In this document: piece after piece, positions 30,862 to 39,538 of the stretch | Layout: each line of letters starts with the position of its first letter | Numbering within the stretch: position 1 is the stretch's first letter | Translations under genes and position numbers: made by a program | Source: Pararhizobium sp. IMCC3301 | Lineage (GTDB): Bacteria; Pseudomonadota; Alphaproteobacteria; Rhizobiales; GCA-2746425 | DNA length: 64,000 nt | Direction of reading: 5' to 3' | Assembly: GCF_030758315.1 (NCBI RefSeq) | Contig: NZ_CP132336.1 | Location: 930,001-994,000, forward strand | Notes under the pieces: generated by a model | Seen by the model: the letters and a program-made list of their open reading frames with translations, nothing else | Told to the model about the DNA's origin: nothing | Database searches by the model: none

Positions 30862-31124
30862 AGAGCGTTTCACGGTTACATTGAACCATTTGATGCTCCA
30901 GATCAGTTCATCGGCAAGGCAGTCAACGCAGTGCGATGCAGGGCATCGGGCAAGTTGGCTAACGCTGTCCGGTGGGCTGATATGGAGCACCGAAGGCCGG
31001 GTTTGCACGCCCGCCGGACGTCGTTACACTCCGCTTGTGGTCATGAAGACCACGGCGCGAAGTGTGCCTCGCCAGCAAACGCGCAAATCCGGTCAAATGC
31101 TTCAATGTAACCGTGAAGCGCTCT
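30862..31124. repeat. 263-bp element with 32-bp terminal inverted repeats
   Basis: The left end (30862-30893, starting AGAGCGTTTCACGGTTACAT) and the right end (31093-31124) are inverted copies matching at 30 of 32 positions. The interior is non-coding by eye and holds a small hairpin (GTGGTC/GACCAC). No clear target duplication is seen beyond TA on each side. The layout is that of a MITE or an intergenic mosaic repeat. A related half copy occurs at 36013. Confidence 0.75.
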
Positions 31125-31130
31125 AACCGC

Positions 31131-33713
31131 TCAAGTGTCGTCCAGCACTTCCTTCACGGCAGTGGCCAACTGTTTCAGCGAGAAGGGCTTGGGCAGGAAT
31201 GAGAATTTATCATTCTCACCCAGATTTTTTGCAAATGCGTCTTCTGCATAGCCCGAGACAAAAATGATCTTCAGATCCGGCTGGGTCTCCCGGAGTTTCT
31301 TCAACAGGGTCGGGCCGTCCATTTCGGGCATCATCACATCGGAAATAACCAGGTCAATCTGCTCGTCTATTTCATCGATCAGTTCCAGTGCCTCAGTGCC
31401 GGTCGAGGCCTCATGAACCTTGTAGCCGCGCGATGCCAGCGCCCGTGCAGCAAATGCCCGCACCGCCTCTTCGTCTTCCACCAGCAGAATTCGGGCGGAG
31501 CCCGTCAGATCGGTATGTTCCGGCGTTTTCTTGATTTCTGCAACCTGTTCTTCGCCCTCTTTTTCAACATGGCGCGGCAGCATGATGCGGAATGTCGTTC
31601 CTTTTCCAACCTCGCTGTCGACATAAATGAAGCCGTCAGTCTGCTTGATGATGCCATACACGGTCGACAAACCAAGCCCGGTGCCCTGCCCCACATCCTT
31701 GGTGGTGAAGAACGGTTCGAACACCTTTGACAGAACCTCAACCGGCATGCCGGTGCCGGTATCAGAGACTTCGATAAGAACAAATTCAGCCGCTGGAACC
31801 TCGGCACGCGACAAAGCAGCGGCTTCTTCCGCTGACATATTGCGGGTTTTGACCTTCACCGTTCCGCCTTCCGGCATGGCATCCCTGGCGTTCACTGCCA
31901 GGTTCATGATGACCTGTTCAAACTGGTTCAGATCGGCCTTGACCGGCCACAAATCGCGGCCATGACGCACTTCCAGCGATACCTTCTCACCGAGCAGCCG
32001 ATCCAGCATCACCGAAACTTCGCTCATCACATCGCTGAGCTGCAGCACTTGCGGGCGCAATGTCTGGCGGCGCGAAAATGCCAGCAGCTGGCGCACCAGG
32101 CCGGCAGCCCTGTTGGCATTCTGCTTGATATTCATGATGTCCTGGAAGGACGGATCGGAGGGTTTGTGAGTGTTCAGAAGGAGATCGGAAAAGCCGATAA
32201 TTGCGGTCAGCACATTGTTGAAATCATGGGCGACACCGCCAGCCAGCTGGCCGATGGCCTGCATTTTCTGGCTTTGGGCAAACTGCTCTTCAAGGGTGCG
32301 TTGTTCGGTCGTTTCCAGCGCGAAGATAATCGCCGCTTCATTGTCATCATTGGCTTCCACACCGCTGACATAAATTTTCGCGGAATACTCCTCATCGCCC
32401 TCCAGCGTGACATCGATCGGCTCAATTCCGGAGCGGCCATTAATGGCGGCGGTCAGCGCAGCACGCAGGTTCGGCCGGTCCCGTTCAACCACACTGTTGA
32501 CCAGATCGACCTGACGGCCTTCGACAAAATCAGGCCCGAACAGTCTGACAAACCGCGCATTGCAGCGGCCAAGACGGCGGTCCCTGGTGACGGACGCAAT
32601 GGCGATTGGCGTTTTGTTGAAAAACCGCGAGAACCGTACTTCGGCAGCGCGCAGGGCGTCCGACGCATCACCGCTGCGGGCGCGGTTGATGACCACGCTG
32701 CGCGAGGCACCGATCTCTCCGTCGGCATCCTGCGGCACGTGATGCACCAGCCGTACCGGCACGCTTTTACCGCTGGAATCCATGAAGTCCAGATCAATGG
32801 TCTCGCTGGCCGGTTTGATCAAAGTTCCATTCGCCGCCAGCAGATGTCCGGCGGCCTGATTGTCGACAAGATCAAACAGATGCAGATCAGAGGGTCGAAC
32901 TTCGGCAATATCAAGTTGCAGCCATTCAGCCAGGGTCGCATTGAGATAGGCCAGCCGTCCGTCGGGATTGATTGACAGAAAACCGACCGGCGCATGATCA
33001 AGATAATCAATTGCGGTTTGCAACTCCTGGAAAATATGCTCCTGGGTCTTGCGGTTCTGGCTGATGTCCGAGACGCGCCAGACCTGCAGCGGCAGGGCCG
33101 CATCATCGACAGGAAGCGGCCGGACCTGCACATTATACCAGTAGCCATTTGAACTTCCGGGCAATGTCTGGCGGTCATTCATGCCGTTTGCTGCGCTCAG
33201 GGATACCGGCAGACGCACCTCTTCATCAGCAGCCTGATTGGCCTGAATGATCTGCCCGAGCCGGAAAATCGCGTCTGCGGCATCCGGGTCGCGGCTGAAA
33301 ATCGTTTCCACACTGCGCAAAGCGGCGTCGTTATCGGCGCCTGTCAGCCGCTTGTAAGCCGGATTTGCATAGATGATGCGCCCGGCATGATCGGTGACAC
33401 AGATGCCCTCTGCCAAAGTATCGACAAACAATCTGGAGAGTTTGTTGTCACTGCTGTCGGCGGTGTCGTTCAAGACGCCAAGAGCCCAGAGAAACAGGCA
33501 CAGAATGCCTATCGTGGCGAACAATCCAAGAAAGCCCATGACCAGCTGGTCGGCATAGGCCGGCGGTGCGTAAAGCAGAGCGCCCACACTGACAATGAGC
33601 ACGACAACAACTGTTGCCAGGCGCATGAGACGTGTAGAACCGCTGCCGGCGCTGTTTGAGGCGGCATCCTGGCGCTTGTGGTCAGGTTGGTTATTTACGC
33701 GAGTGGGTGTCAC
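31131..33713 (-). CDS. cckA: Cell-cycle hybrid histidine kinase CckA
   Basis: Hybrid sensor kinase that, through ChpT, phosphorylates the cell-cycle regulator CtrA in alphaproteobacteria. In 860 residues it has two membrane segments near the N terminus, PAS domains ([19 protein letters not shown]; then a second at about 230-330 and a third before the kinase), the H-box [20 protein letters not shown] (H496), the HATPase domain with [10 protein letters not shown] and [11 protein letters not shown], and a C-terminal receiver with D792 in [13 protein letters not shown]. The start is GTG 33713. It lies downstream of flhB, the same neighbourhood as in Caulobacter; a perfect CtrA box is found 3.6 kb away in the flagellar promoter. 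Confidence 0.92.
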   Translation of the reverse strand: MTPTRVNNQPDHKRQDAASNSAGSGSTRLMRLATVVVVLIVSVGALLYAPPAYADQLVMGFLGLFATIGILCLFLWALGVLNDTADSSDNKLSRLFVDTLAEGICVTDHAGRIIYANPAYKRLTGADNDAALRSVETIFSRDPDAADAIFRLGQIIQANQAADEEVRLPVSLSAANGMNDRQTLPGSSNGYWYNVQVRPLPVDDAALPLQVWRVSDISQNRKTQEHIFQELQTAIDYLDHAPVGFLSINPDGRLAYLNATLAEWLQLDIAEVRPSDLHLFDLVDNQAAGHLLAANGTLIKPASETIDLDFMDSSGKSVPVRLVHHVPQDADGEIGASRSVVINRARSGDASDALRAAEVRFSRFFNKTPIAIASVTRDRRLGRCNARFVRLFGPDFVEGRQVDLVNSVVERDRPNLRAALTAAINGRSGIEPIDVTLEGDEEYSAKIYVSGVEANDDNEAAIIFALETTEQRTLEEQFAQSQKMQAIGQLAGGVAHDFNNVLTAIIGFSDLLLNTHKPSDPSFQDIMNIKQNANRAAGLVRQLLAFSRRQTLRPQVLQLSDVMSEVSVMLDRLLGEKVSLEVRHGRDLWPVKADLNQFEQVIMNLAVNARDAMPEGGTVKVKTRNMSAEEAAALSRAEVPAAEFVLIEVSDTGTGMPVEVLSKVFEPFFTTKDVGQGTGLGLSTVYGIIKQTDGFIYVDSEVGKGTTFRIMLPRHVEKEGEEQVAEIKKTPEHTDLTGSARILLVEDEEAVRAFAARALASRGYKVHEASTGTEALELIDEIDEQIDLVISDVMMPEMDGPTLLKKLRETQPDLKIIFVSGYAEDAFAKNLGENDKFSFLPKPFSLKQLATAVKEVLDDT

Positions 33714-33854
33714 AACAATCCGGGCTTCATATGTCTTGCAGGCATTTATCCAGGCTCATTGGCTGCTTGCAATGAATCGCAACCCTTAAGAGACTTATTT
33801 GCAGATGCCCTTCCTGTCACGAAAATTGTGCGTTTGGCTGGCATTGCCGGGGAT

Positions 33855-34916
33855 TTAATGCCGTTTCAGCCGCATCACGAAACCAATCACCTCGGCAACG
33901 GCCTTGTAATGATCTTCAGGAACCTGGTCATCAATTTCCACCGTCGCGTAAAGGGCACGCGCCAAAGGTGGATTCTCAACCACCGGAACCTTGGTGTGTT
34001 CGGCAACTTCACGGATTTTCAGGGCCACCGCATCCACGCCCTTGGCAACACAGACCGGCGCATTCATACCCTCTTCGTAAGACAGCGCCACGGCAAAGTG
34101 GGTCGGGTTCGCAATCACCACAGTTGCATCGGGAACACGCGACATCATACGGGCACGACCGCGCTCCATCCGGATCTGGCGGATTTTGGCCTTAACCGCC
34201 GGATCGCCATCTGAATCCTTGTGTTCATCGCGCACCTCTTTCAGCGTCATTTTCTGACGTTCAAAGAAACGGTGCTTCTGCCACAGAAAATCCAGACCGG
34301 CGATGATCGTCATCAGCGCCAATGTTGTCATCAGCAACTTGACGGCCATTTCGTGAAACAATGGCAAAATGGCGCCTGGCGGACTGACCAGCACCGCCTC
34401 AAGACGGTCGCGTTCCGGCCACAGCGCCGCCATGATAAGAGCAGCGACGAGGCCGAGCTTGGCAATACCCTTGACAAAGTTCACCAGAGCCTCAGTCGAA
34501 AACAGCCGCTTTGCACCGGCCAGCGGCGAAATCTTGGACAGTTTGGGTTTGAGCGGATCGGCAGACAGCACCAGCTTGTGCTGGATGAGATTTCCGGCAG
34601 CCGCCGCAAGCACCAGAAGCAAAAATGGGATGGCCAGCGCGCCGGCAAGATCGCGACCTGTCTGCATCCACAATGCACCCATTGCACCGCGATCCAGCGA
34701 CAGGGCATGCGCATTTGCCAGATATCCGCGCAACAGGCCGCCCAATGCGGCCGCGCTGGGCGGTGCGAGAAAGGCGAACAGCAATGTCACCATCATCAGC
34801 ACAAACCAGGTACTGACTTCCTGGCTCTTGGCAACCTCGCCCCGTTTATGGGCGTCGGCCAGCTTTTTCGCCGTGGGGTCTTCAGTTTTTTCCGCCTTGT
34901 CCGGTTGGTCAGCCAC
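33855..34916 (-). CDS. flhB: Flagellar type III export protein FlhB
   Basis: Inner-membrane export switch that changes substrate specificity from rod/hook to filament. The 353-residue protein starts at GTG 34916 (MADQPDKAEKTEDPTAKKL) and has four membrane segments. The autocleavage motif NPTH is intact at residues 270-273 (VVIANPTHFAVAL). It ends the flgB-to-flhB run on the minus strand, just before cckA. Confidence 0.96.
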   Translation of the reverse strand: MADQPDKAEKTEDPTAKKLADAHKRGEVAKSQEVSTWFVLMMVTLLFAFLAPPSAAALGGLLRGYLANAHALSLDRGAMGALWMQTGRDLAGALAIPFLLLVLAAAAGNLIQHKLVLSADPLKPKLSKISPLAGAKRLFSTEALVNFVKGIAKLGLVAALIMAALWPERDRLEAVLVSPPGAILPLFHEMAVKLLMTTLALMTIIAGLDFLWQKHRFFERQKMTLKEVRDEHKDSDGDPAVKAKIRQIRMERGRARMMSRVPDATVVIANPTHFAVALSYEEGMNAPVCVAKGVDAVALKIREVAEHTKVPVVENPPLARALYATVEIDDQVPEDHYKAVAEVIGFVMRLKRH

Positions 34917-34928
34917 AGCCTGTTATCC

Positions 34929-35687
34929 CTATGCCAGAAACCGGCCGAGAAGGCCTGAGAGGTACTCGTGGTAAACCATCATGATCGTTGTCAGAAGTAA
35001 TGCCAGAAGGACAAAGCCAAGCAGAATAGAGGCGGGCATCGCGATAAAGAAAATCTGAACTTGCGGCATCAGGCGGCTGAGAACGCCGACGCCGACATAG
35101 AAAATCAGGCCGAACACCAGAAATGGCGCTGACATGCGAACTCCCAGGGCAAAGGCTTCCGCCATCGACAAGACGGCAGCCATCGCCATTTCACTGGTGG
35201 CCGGAATCGTGCCAGGCTCAAACAATGTGTAACTGTCGTGAATTGCCGCAATAACGAGGTGATGCAGATCATTGGCAAACACCAAAGTGAGCGCAAGAAC
35301 ACCCAGAAAGTTGGAAAACAGCGCGCCCTGAATGCCCTGGGTCGGATCGACGCTCTGCGCCAGTCCGAGCCCCATCTGATTAGCGATGGTGCTGCCGGCA
35401 ACGGATGTCGCCATCAGCACCATGCGCACGGTCAGACCGATAAACAGGCCGATCAGTATTTCCTTGATCAATGGCAGCAGAGCTCCCAGCGGCCATGAAA
35501 CCGAAGCGAAGGCCGGCAATTCCACCAGAGGCACCATCAGCAGCGTCATCAATAAAGCGAAAGCAAGGCGCACACGGGTTGGAATTCCGTTCTGGCCGAA
35601 GCCCGGCAACAGCATGACGAGCACACCAACCCGGGCGAATACCAGCATGAAGCGATACGCCAGATCCGGTGCCAGCGTGATTTCCAC
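34929..35687 (-). CDS. fliR: Flagellar export protein FliR
   Basis: Export-gate component of the flagellar type III system. The 252-residue protein has about six membrane segments and starts at GTG 35687 directly after the fliQ stop (TAGGTG). Family motifs RVGVLVMLLPGFG and LPLIKEILIGLFIGL are visible. Gene order fliQ-fliR-flhB is standard. Confidence 0.95.
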   Translation of the reverse strand: MEITLAPDLAYRFMLVFARVGVLVMLLPGFGQNGIPTRVRLAFALLMTLLMVPLVELPAFASVSWPLGALLPLIKEILIGLFIGLTVRMVLMATSVAGSTIANQMGLGLAQSVDPTQGIQGALFSNFLGVLALTLVFANDLHHLVIAAIHDSYTLFEPGTIPATSEMAMAAVLSMAEAFALGVRMSAPFLVFGLIFYVGVGVLSRLMPQVQIFFIAMPASILLGFVLLALLLTTIMMVYHEYLSGLLGRFLA

Positions 35688-35954
35688 CTAACGCCCCGAT
35701 ACGATGTGATCGGCGACGCGATCCATGAAGCTGTTGAGCGTTTGCCCCATGAACGGCATCGTAATCAGAATCGCGACAAAAATGGCGATGATCTTGGGCA
35801 CGAAAACCAGTGTCATCTCCTGAATCTGGGTCAGAGCCTGAAGCAGTGCAATGAGAACACCAACGCCCAGACCAACCAGCATCACCGGTGCACTGATGGC
35901 CAGCAAGGTCGTGATGCCGTCCCGGGCAAAGTCAAGCACTTCCGGGCCAGTCAT
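35688..35954 (-). CDS. fliQ: Flagellar export protein FliQ
   Basis: Small export-gate subunit, 88 residues, two membrane segments, with the family pattern ALTQIQEMTLVFVPKIIAI. Its stop is immediately followed by the fliR GTG start. Upstream, 109 bp separate it from fliE; that gap contains a repeat-family copy. Confidence 0.95.
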   Translation of the reverse strand: MTGPEVLDFARDGITTLLAISAPVMLVGLGVGVLIALLQALTQIQEMTLVFVPKIIAIFVAILITMPFMGQTLNSFMDRVADHIVSGR

Positions 35955-36012
35955 GTCATCCCCTCAACTGGCTTGCAGAATCGTCCCGAATCCATCCTCA
36001 TTCCGGGAGCGT

Positions 36013-36070
36013 AGAGTGATTCATGATTACAGTGAACCATATTACAGTGAACCATTTGATGGTCTAGATC
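36013..36070. repeat. Half copy of the psuG-end repeat, with an internal 15-bp duplication
   Basis: The stretch AGAGTGATTCATGATTACAG onwards aligns well with the left end of the 30862 element and shares CCATTTGATG and AGATC. It also carries a perfect 15-bp tandem duplication (36026-36040 and 36041-36055). No inverted partner was found, so it is a solo end or a truncated copy. Confidence 0.65.
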
Positions 36071-36390
36071 GGCATTCGCATGATTTCTTCATAGGCCGAA
36101 ATGACGCGATCCCGCACCGAGACCATGGTCTGCAATGCAAGCTCGGTTTCCGCAACAGCTGTCACCATTTCAACCATATTGGCGGTAGGCTGACCGGTTG
36201 CGAAAGCCATGCTCGCCTGTTCGCCGCCCTGACCGGTTGCCACAGCATCTGTCGCCACCTGGGACACCATTGATGCGAAGCTGGCGTTGGGTTCTTGCGC
36301 CTGTTGCGCCGGTTTTGCCGGCAACTGGCTGGTGGCTTTTGATATGGCTGAATAGGCGTTTGAGGCACCCAGAGCAGTGTTGATTGCCAT
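36064..36390 (-). CDS. fliE: Flagellar hook-basal body protein FliE
   Basis: Links the MS ring and the rod and is one of the first export substrates. The 108-residue protein ends in the family pattern MVEMVTAVAETELALQTMV then RDRVISAYEEIMRMPI. It follows flgC by six bases. Its tail is partly overlapped by the repeat at 36013-36070, which supplies the last codons and stop region. Confidence 0.92.
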   Translation of the reverse strand: MAINTALGASNAYSAISKATSQLPAKPAQQAQEPNASFASMVSQVATDAVATGQGGEQASMAFATGQPTANMVEMVTAVAETELALQTMVSVRDRVISAYEEIMRMPI

Positions 36391-36396
36391 GGCGGA

Positions 36397-36807
36397 TTAT
36401 CCTCTCAGGATATCGAGGGTGCGCTGCATCATCGTGCGTGTGCTCTGTATGACATTGAGATTGGCCTCATAGCTGCGCTGGGCCTGCCGCATATCGACAG
36501 TTTCGATCAAGGCGTTGACGTTTGGAAGCTTGACATAACCGTTTGCATCGGCAGCCGGATGGCCGGGCTCAAAGCGGGACTTGAAATCAGAACGGTCTGT
36601 TCTGACCGGGCCCAGTTCAACAACCGACGCCCCTGTTTCGCGATCCAGTGTCGCCTGAAAACTCGGCATCTTCCGTCGGTATGGATCAGCACCTTTTGTT
36701 GTTCCGGTGCTGTCTGCATTGGCAATGTTTTCCGCAATGATACGCATGCGTCCACTTTGCGCCCGCAATCCTGAGGCGGCCAGTTTCATGGATGTCAGGA
36801 AATCCAT
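36397..36807 (-). CDS. flgC: Flagellar basal-body rod protein FlgC
   Basis: Proximal rod protein of 136 residues. It has the rod/hook family N terminus (ASGLRAQSGRMRIIAENIAN then ADSTGT) and C terminus (DMRQAQRSYEANLNVIQ). It lies 22 bases after flgB and six before fliE in one operon. Confidence 0.95.
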   Translation of the reverse strand: MDFLTSMKLAASGLRAQSGRMRIIAENIANADSTGTTKGADPYRRKMPSFQATLDRETGASVVELGPVRTDRSDFKSRFEPGHPAADANGYVKLPNVNALIETVDMRQAQRSYEANLNVIQSTRTMMQRTLDILRG

Positions 36808-36829
36808 CGCGTTGTCCTTTCAGATGTGA

Positions 36830-37246
36830 TCATCGCCCTATGGCAATCCGGAACAGGCCCAGTGTCTTGCTGTAAAGCGATGTGGCAGCCTGATAATCAA
36901 GTTGATTGGCTGTCACTTTCATCATTTCTTCTTCAAGGACCACCGCATTGCCTTGTGGCGTCACTTCATATCCAGCCTCCGATCCATTAATCTCCGCGCG
37001 CCGGGCCGGAGCCAGCGCTGTGGAGATATAGGCGGAATTGGTGGTCATTGCTGTTGGAGTGAGTTGCAGTCCCCGCGTCGAAGCGGCACGGGCCAGTTGC
37101 GCGAAATCGGGCTTTGCCAGCTCACGCGCCCGAAAGCCCGGCGTATCGGCGTTCGCGACATTTTCAGCCAGCAGTCGCTGCCGGGATTCATGCCAGAACA
37201 TTTTAGATTTGAGCGCTGACAGAAGGCCAGCATCACCAATTCCCAC
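36830..37246 (-). CDS. flgB: Flagellar basal-body rod protein FlgB
   Basis: Proximal rod protein. The frame is open to a TTG at 37327, but family members begin just before the conserved LLSALKSKMFWHESRQRLLA and AENVANADTPGFRARELAKP blocks, so I chose GTG 37246 (GGGGG about seven bases upstream), giving 138 residues. It heads the flgB-flgC-fliE-fliQ-fliR-flhB run and is divergent from fliO; a CtrA box lies upstream. Confidence 0.88.
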   Translation of the reverse strand: MGIGDAGLLSALKSKMFWHESRQRLLAENVANADTPGFRARELAKPDFAQLARAASTRGLQLTPTAMTTNSAYISTALAPARRAEINGSEAGYEVTPQGNAVVLEEEMMKVTANQLDYQAATSLYSKTLGLFRIAIGR

Positions 37247-37320
37247 GTCCGGCCCCCACAGCGCATTACCCAAGTCAGAATCTTGAAATAGTTGATTAAT
37301 TATTAATGGCGGTGATTTGG

Positions 37321-37345
37321 TTAACAAAACCTTAACCCCTTTAAC
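37321..37345. promoter_or_regulatory. CtrA-binding site between flgB and fliO
   Basis: TTAAC-N6-TTAAC-N4-TTAAC. The first two copies make a perfect TTAA-N7-TTAAC box, the established CtrA consensus in alphaproteobacteria; the third adds another half-site. It sits between the divergent flgB and fliO starts, 75 and 118 bases away. CtrA is known to control class II flagellar genes in Caulobacter, and its kinase CckA is encoded in this same cluster. Confidence 0.8.
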
Positions 37346-37462
37346 AATTTCCTAACTATGATGGCTGCATTCTGCCGCAATTGGATTCGAAGGTCGGTGC
37401 AAAGGTTCCTGATATGAACCAAATCCACCAATTGAACGAATTTTTTGAGTTAGGGTAGCGGA

Positions 37463-38761
37463 ATGCGTGAGTATTTGTTGCAGTTTATGAGTGAAGAAGC
37501 AGCCATGGGCGTACAGTTTCTTCTGGCACTGCTTGTTGTATTGATTCTGTTTGGCGTGTTCGTATGGTTTCTGCGCCTTATTACCGGAAAGCGCCGGAGC
37601 AACCCGCCGCAGCGTCAGAACCGGCTGGCGATTCTTGACAGGGCACAGATCGACGAGACCCGCAGTCTGTTGCTGGTGCGCCGCGACGATGTGGAACATC
37701 TGGTTATGATCGGCGGTCCCAGCGACGTCGTTGTAGAGGCCAATATCGATCCGTATGACGAGGAAGATGAAGCCGAATCCAGTGAAAAGCCTGGCCATCA
37801 GATCGCACGCCGGGTTATCGCACAACGCCCGCTGCGCACAATGTCACTCAGCGGATCGGCAGCCAAAGTCGCAGAAAGCATCGGTCTGACAGCCGTCAGC
37901 AGACCTGAGGCCACGCTTGCTCCGCCTCCACCTCCGCCTCGCCAGGCTGCCGCGGAACCGGACCGTATAAGCGATAAAATTGAACCTGCAGAAATTCGGC
38001 CAAACCCGGTTGCAGCCGAACCCGCGCCTGCCGAATGGCAAGAAACAGGACCGGCCAAGGTGGCCCTATCGGCCGAATCAGTGGCGCCGATTCGTCCGGT
38101 TCAGCCGGTCGTGCCGCAACACAACATATCTGCGCCGGTTCACGCCTCCATGCCCGAGATTCGTCCGCAGCCCAAATCCGAGACCGTCAGCCGCGACATC
38201 GAAATGCACGAAGCGCCGGCGGAGGACGCTCCGCAATACGATCTTGCAGCAGACTTCGAGAACGCCTTGTGGCAGGAGATGCAGGAAGCAGATAACTCCG
38301 ATCAGCAAACTCCTGCTATGCAACAGCGGCTGCAGGCAACTCATTCTCAGCATTCGGATCGGGAGCCACAAACGTCTGTTCCCGCCAACCGGGACTCCGC
38401 GCAACGGCCGGATAACGACGCTCCCAGGGGGCGGCAGAATTCATCCGAACAGCAACAGGACGACAATACAGCGGCCTTTGCTGCTGTCATGAGCCAGGAA
38501 GCGGAAACGCCGCAGCAGCCAGCCTATACAGAGGTTCAGCGGGAGCGTGACAATCTGGCCCTCGAAGATGCGATTGCCGGCATGCTGAACGATGAGCAAC
38601 CGAATATAGACGCTTCTGACAGCACTGAAAGTAGCGTATATACACCATCAGAATCAGTCCCAGATGGCACTGAACGGCCTGTCGATACGACGCATCCGGG
38701 CCGGGTTGATGACGAGATGAGCCGATTGCTTCAGGAACTGGCGGTACCGAACCGCGCATAA
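37463..38761 (+). CDS. fliO: Flagellar biosynthesis protein FliO with a long disordered C terminus
   Basis: Scaffold for assembly of the FliP ring. The N terminus has one membrane segment (VQFLLALLVVLILFGVFVWF), followed by the FliO domain to about residue 100 (LAILDRAQIDETRSLLLVRR; HLVMIGGPSDVVVE). The remaining 330 residues are a low-complexity Pro/Ala/Gln/Glu-rich tail, long for a typical FliO of about 100-150 residues. It precedes fliP on the plus strand, divergent from flgB, and a GGGTAGCGG site lies before the ATG. Confidence 0.9.
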   Translation: MREYLLQFMSEEAAMGVQFLLALLVVLILFGVFVWFLRLITGKRRSNPPQRQNRLAILDRAQIDETRSLLLVRRDDVEHLVMIGGPSDVVVEANIDPYDEEDEAESSEKPGHQIARRVIAQRPLRTMSLSGSAAKVAESIGLTAVSRPEATLAPPPPPPRQAAAEPDRISDKIEPAEIRPNPVAAEPAPAEWQETGPAKVALSAESVAPIRPVQPVVPQHNISAPVHASMPEIRPQPKSETVSRDIEMHEAPAEDAPQYDLAADFENALWQEMQEADNSDQQTPAMQQRLQATHSQHSDREPQTSVPANRDSAQRPDNDAPRGRQNSSEQQQDDNTAAFAAVMSQEAETPQQPAYTEVQRERDNLALEDAIAGMLNDEQPNIDASDSTESSVYTPSESVPDGTERPVDTTHPGRVDDEMSRLLQELAVPNRA

Positions 38762-38820
38762 CCAATCGCCAGTTCTTCTCCAGTGCGGCCAGGGTTTTAA
38801 CGCTCTGGTCGCTGGCAGTT

Positions 38821-39528
38821 GTGCTGAGCATGCTGACCGGCAGTGCTTATGCGCAGGAAATCTCTATCGGATTTGGTGACGGAACAGGGGTCAGCGAACG
38901 CGCCGTTCAGATCGTTGCGCTGATCACCGTCCTCAGCCTGGCTCCATCCATACTTGTCATGGTCACCAGCTTCACCCGCATTGTTGTGGTATTGTCGTTA
39001 TTGCGGTCCGCCATCGGATTGCAGACTGCGCCTCCCAATGCGGTCATGATCAGCCTTGCCCTGTTTCTGACTGCCTTCATTATGACGTCGACTTTTGAAA
39101 CGGCCTATAATAATGGGCTTGATCCGCTTATTCAGGGTCAAATGGAGTTTCCCGAAGCGTTTGAGGCGACGGCTGCCCCGTTCCGCAGCTTCATGCTGGC
39201 ACATGTGCGCGAGAAGGACCTGCAATTGTTCCTCGATCTAACCAAGGGAGAGCAGCCTGAAACACCCGAAGATATCAGCCTGCGGGTTCTGGTCCCCGCC
39301 TTCATGATCAGTGAGTTGAGGCGGGCTTTCGAAATTGGATTTCTGATCTACATGCCGTTCATCATTATTGATCTGGTTGTGGCCTCTGTGCTGATGGCAA
39401 TGGGCATGATGATGCTGCCGCCCGTTGTGATTTCGCTGCCGTTCAAACTGATTTTTTTCGTGCTTGTTGATGGCTGGAGCCTGCTGGCCGGTTCTCTGGT
39501 TGAGAGCTTTCAGATCCCTGTGCCGTAA
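38821..39528 (+). CDS. fliP: Flagellar export protein FliP (start codon uncertain)
   Basis: Export-gate pore subunit. From GTG 38821 it has 235 residues with SLAPSILVMVTSFTRIVVVL, LRSAIGLQTAPPNAVMISLA and FLIYMPFIIIDLVVASVLMA in family order. FliP normally carries a cleavable signal peptide. The residues before AYAQE read as an ideal one if translation starts upstream: the frame is open from 38713 and has RQFF, then hydrophobic core VLTLWSLAVVLSMLTGS. There is no ATG, GTG or TTG before 38821 in that stretch; an AUA at 38758 overlaps the fliO stop. The given start therefore probably truncates the true protein. Confidence 0.9.
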   Translation: MLSMLTGSAYAQEISIGFGDGTGVSERAVQIVALITVLSLAPSILVMVTSFTRIVVVLSLLRSAIGLQTAPPNAVMISLALFLTAFIMTSTFETAYNNGLDPLIQGQMEFPEAFEATAAPFRSFMLAHVREKDLQLFLDLTKGEQPETPEDISLRVLVPAFMISELRRAFEIGFLIYMPFIIIDLVVASVLMAMGMMMLPPVVISLPFKLIFFVLVDGWSLLAGSLVESFQIPVP

Positions 39529-39538
39529 GTGCGTTTCC

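Noticed and set aside
31962-32975. 337-residue plus-strand open frame inside cckA
   Set aside because: Fully antisense to the PAS and kinase part of cckA, with no recognisable domain.
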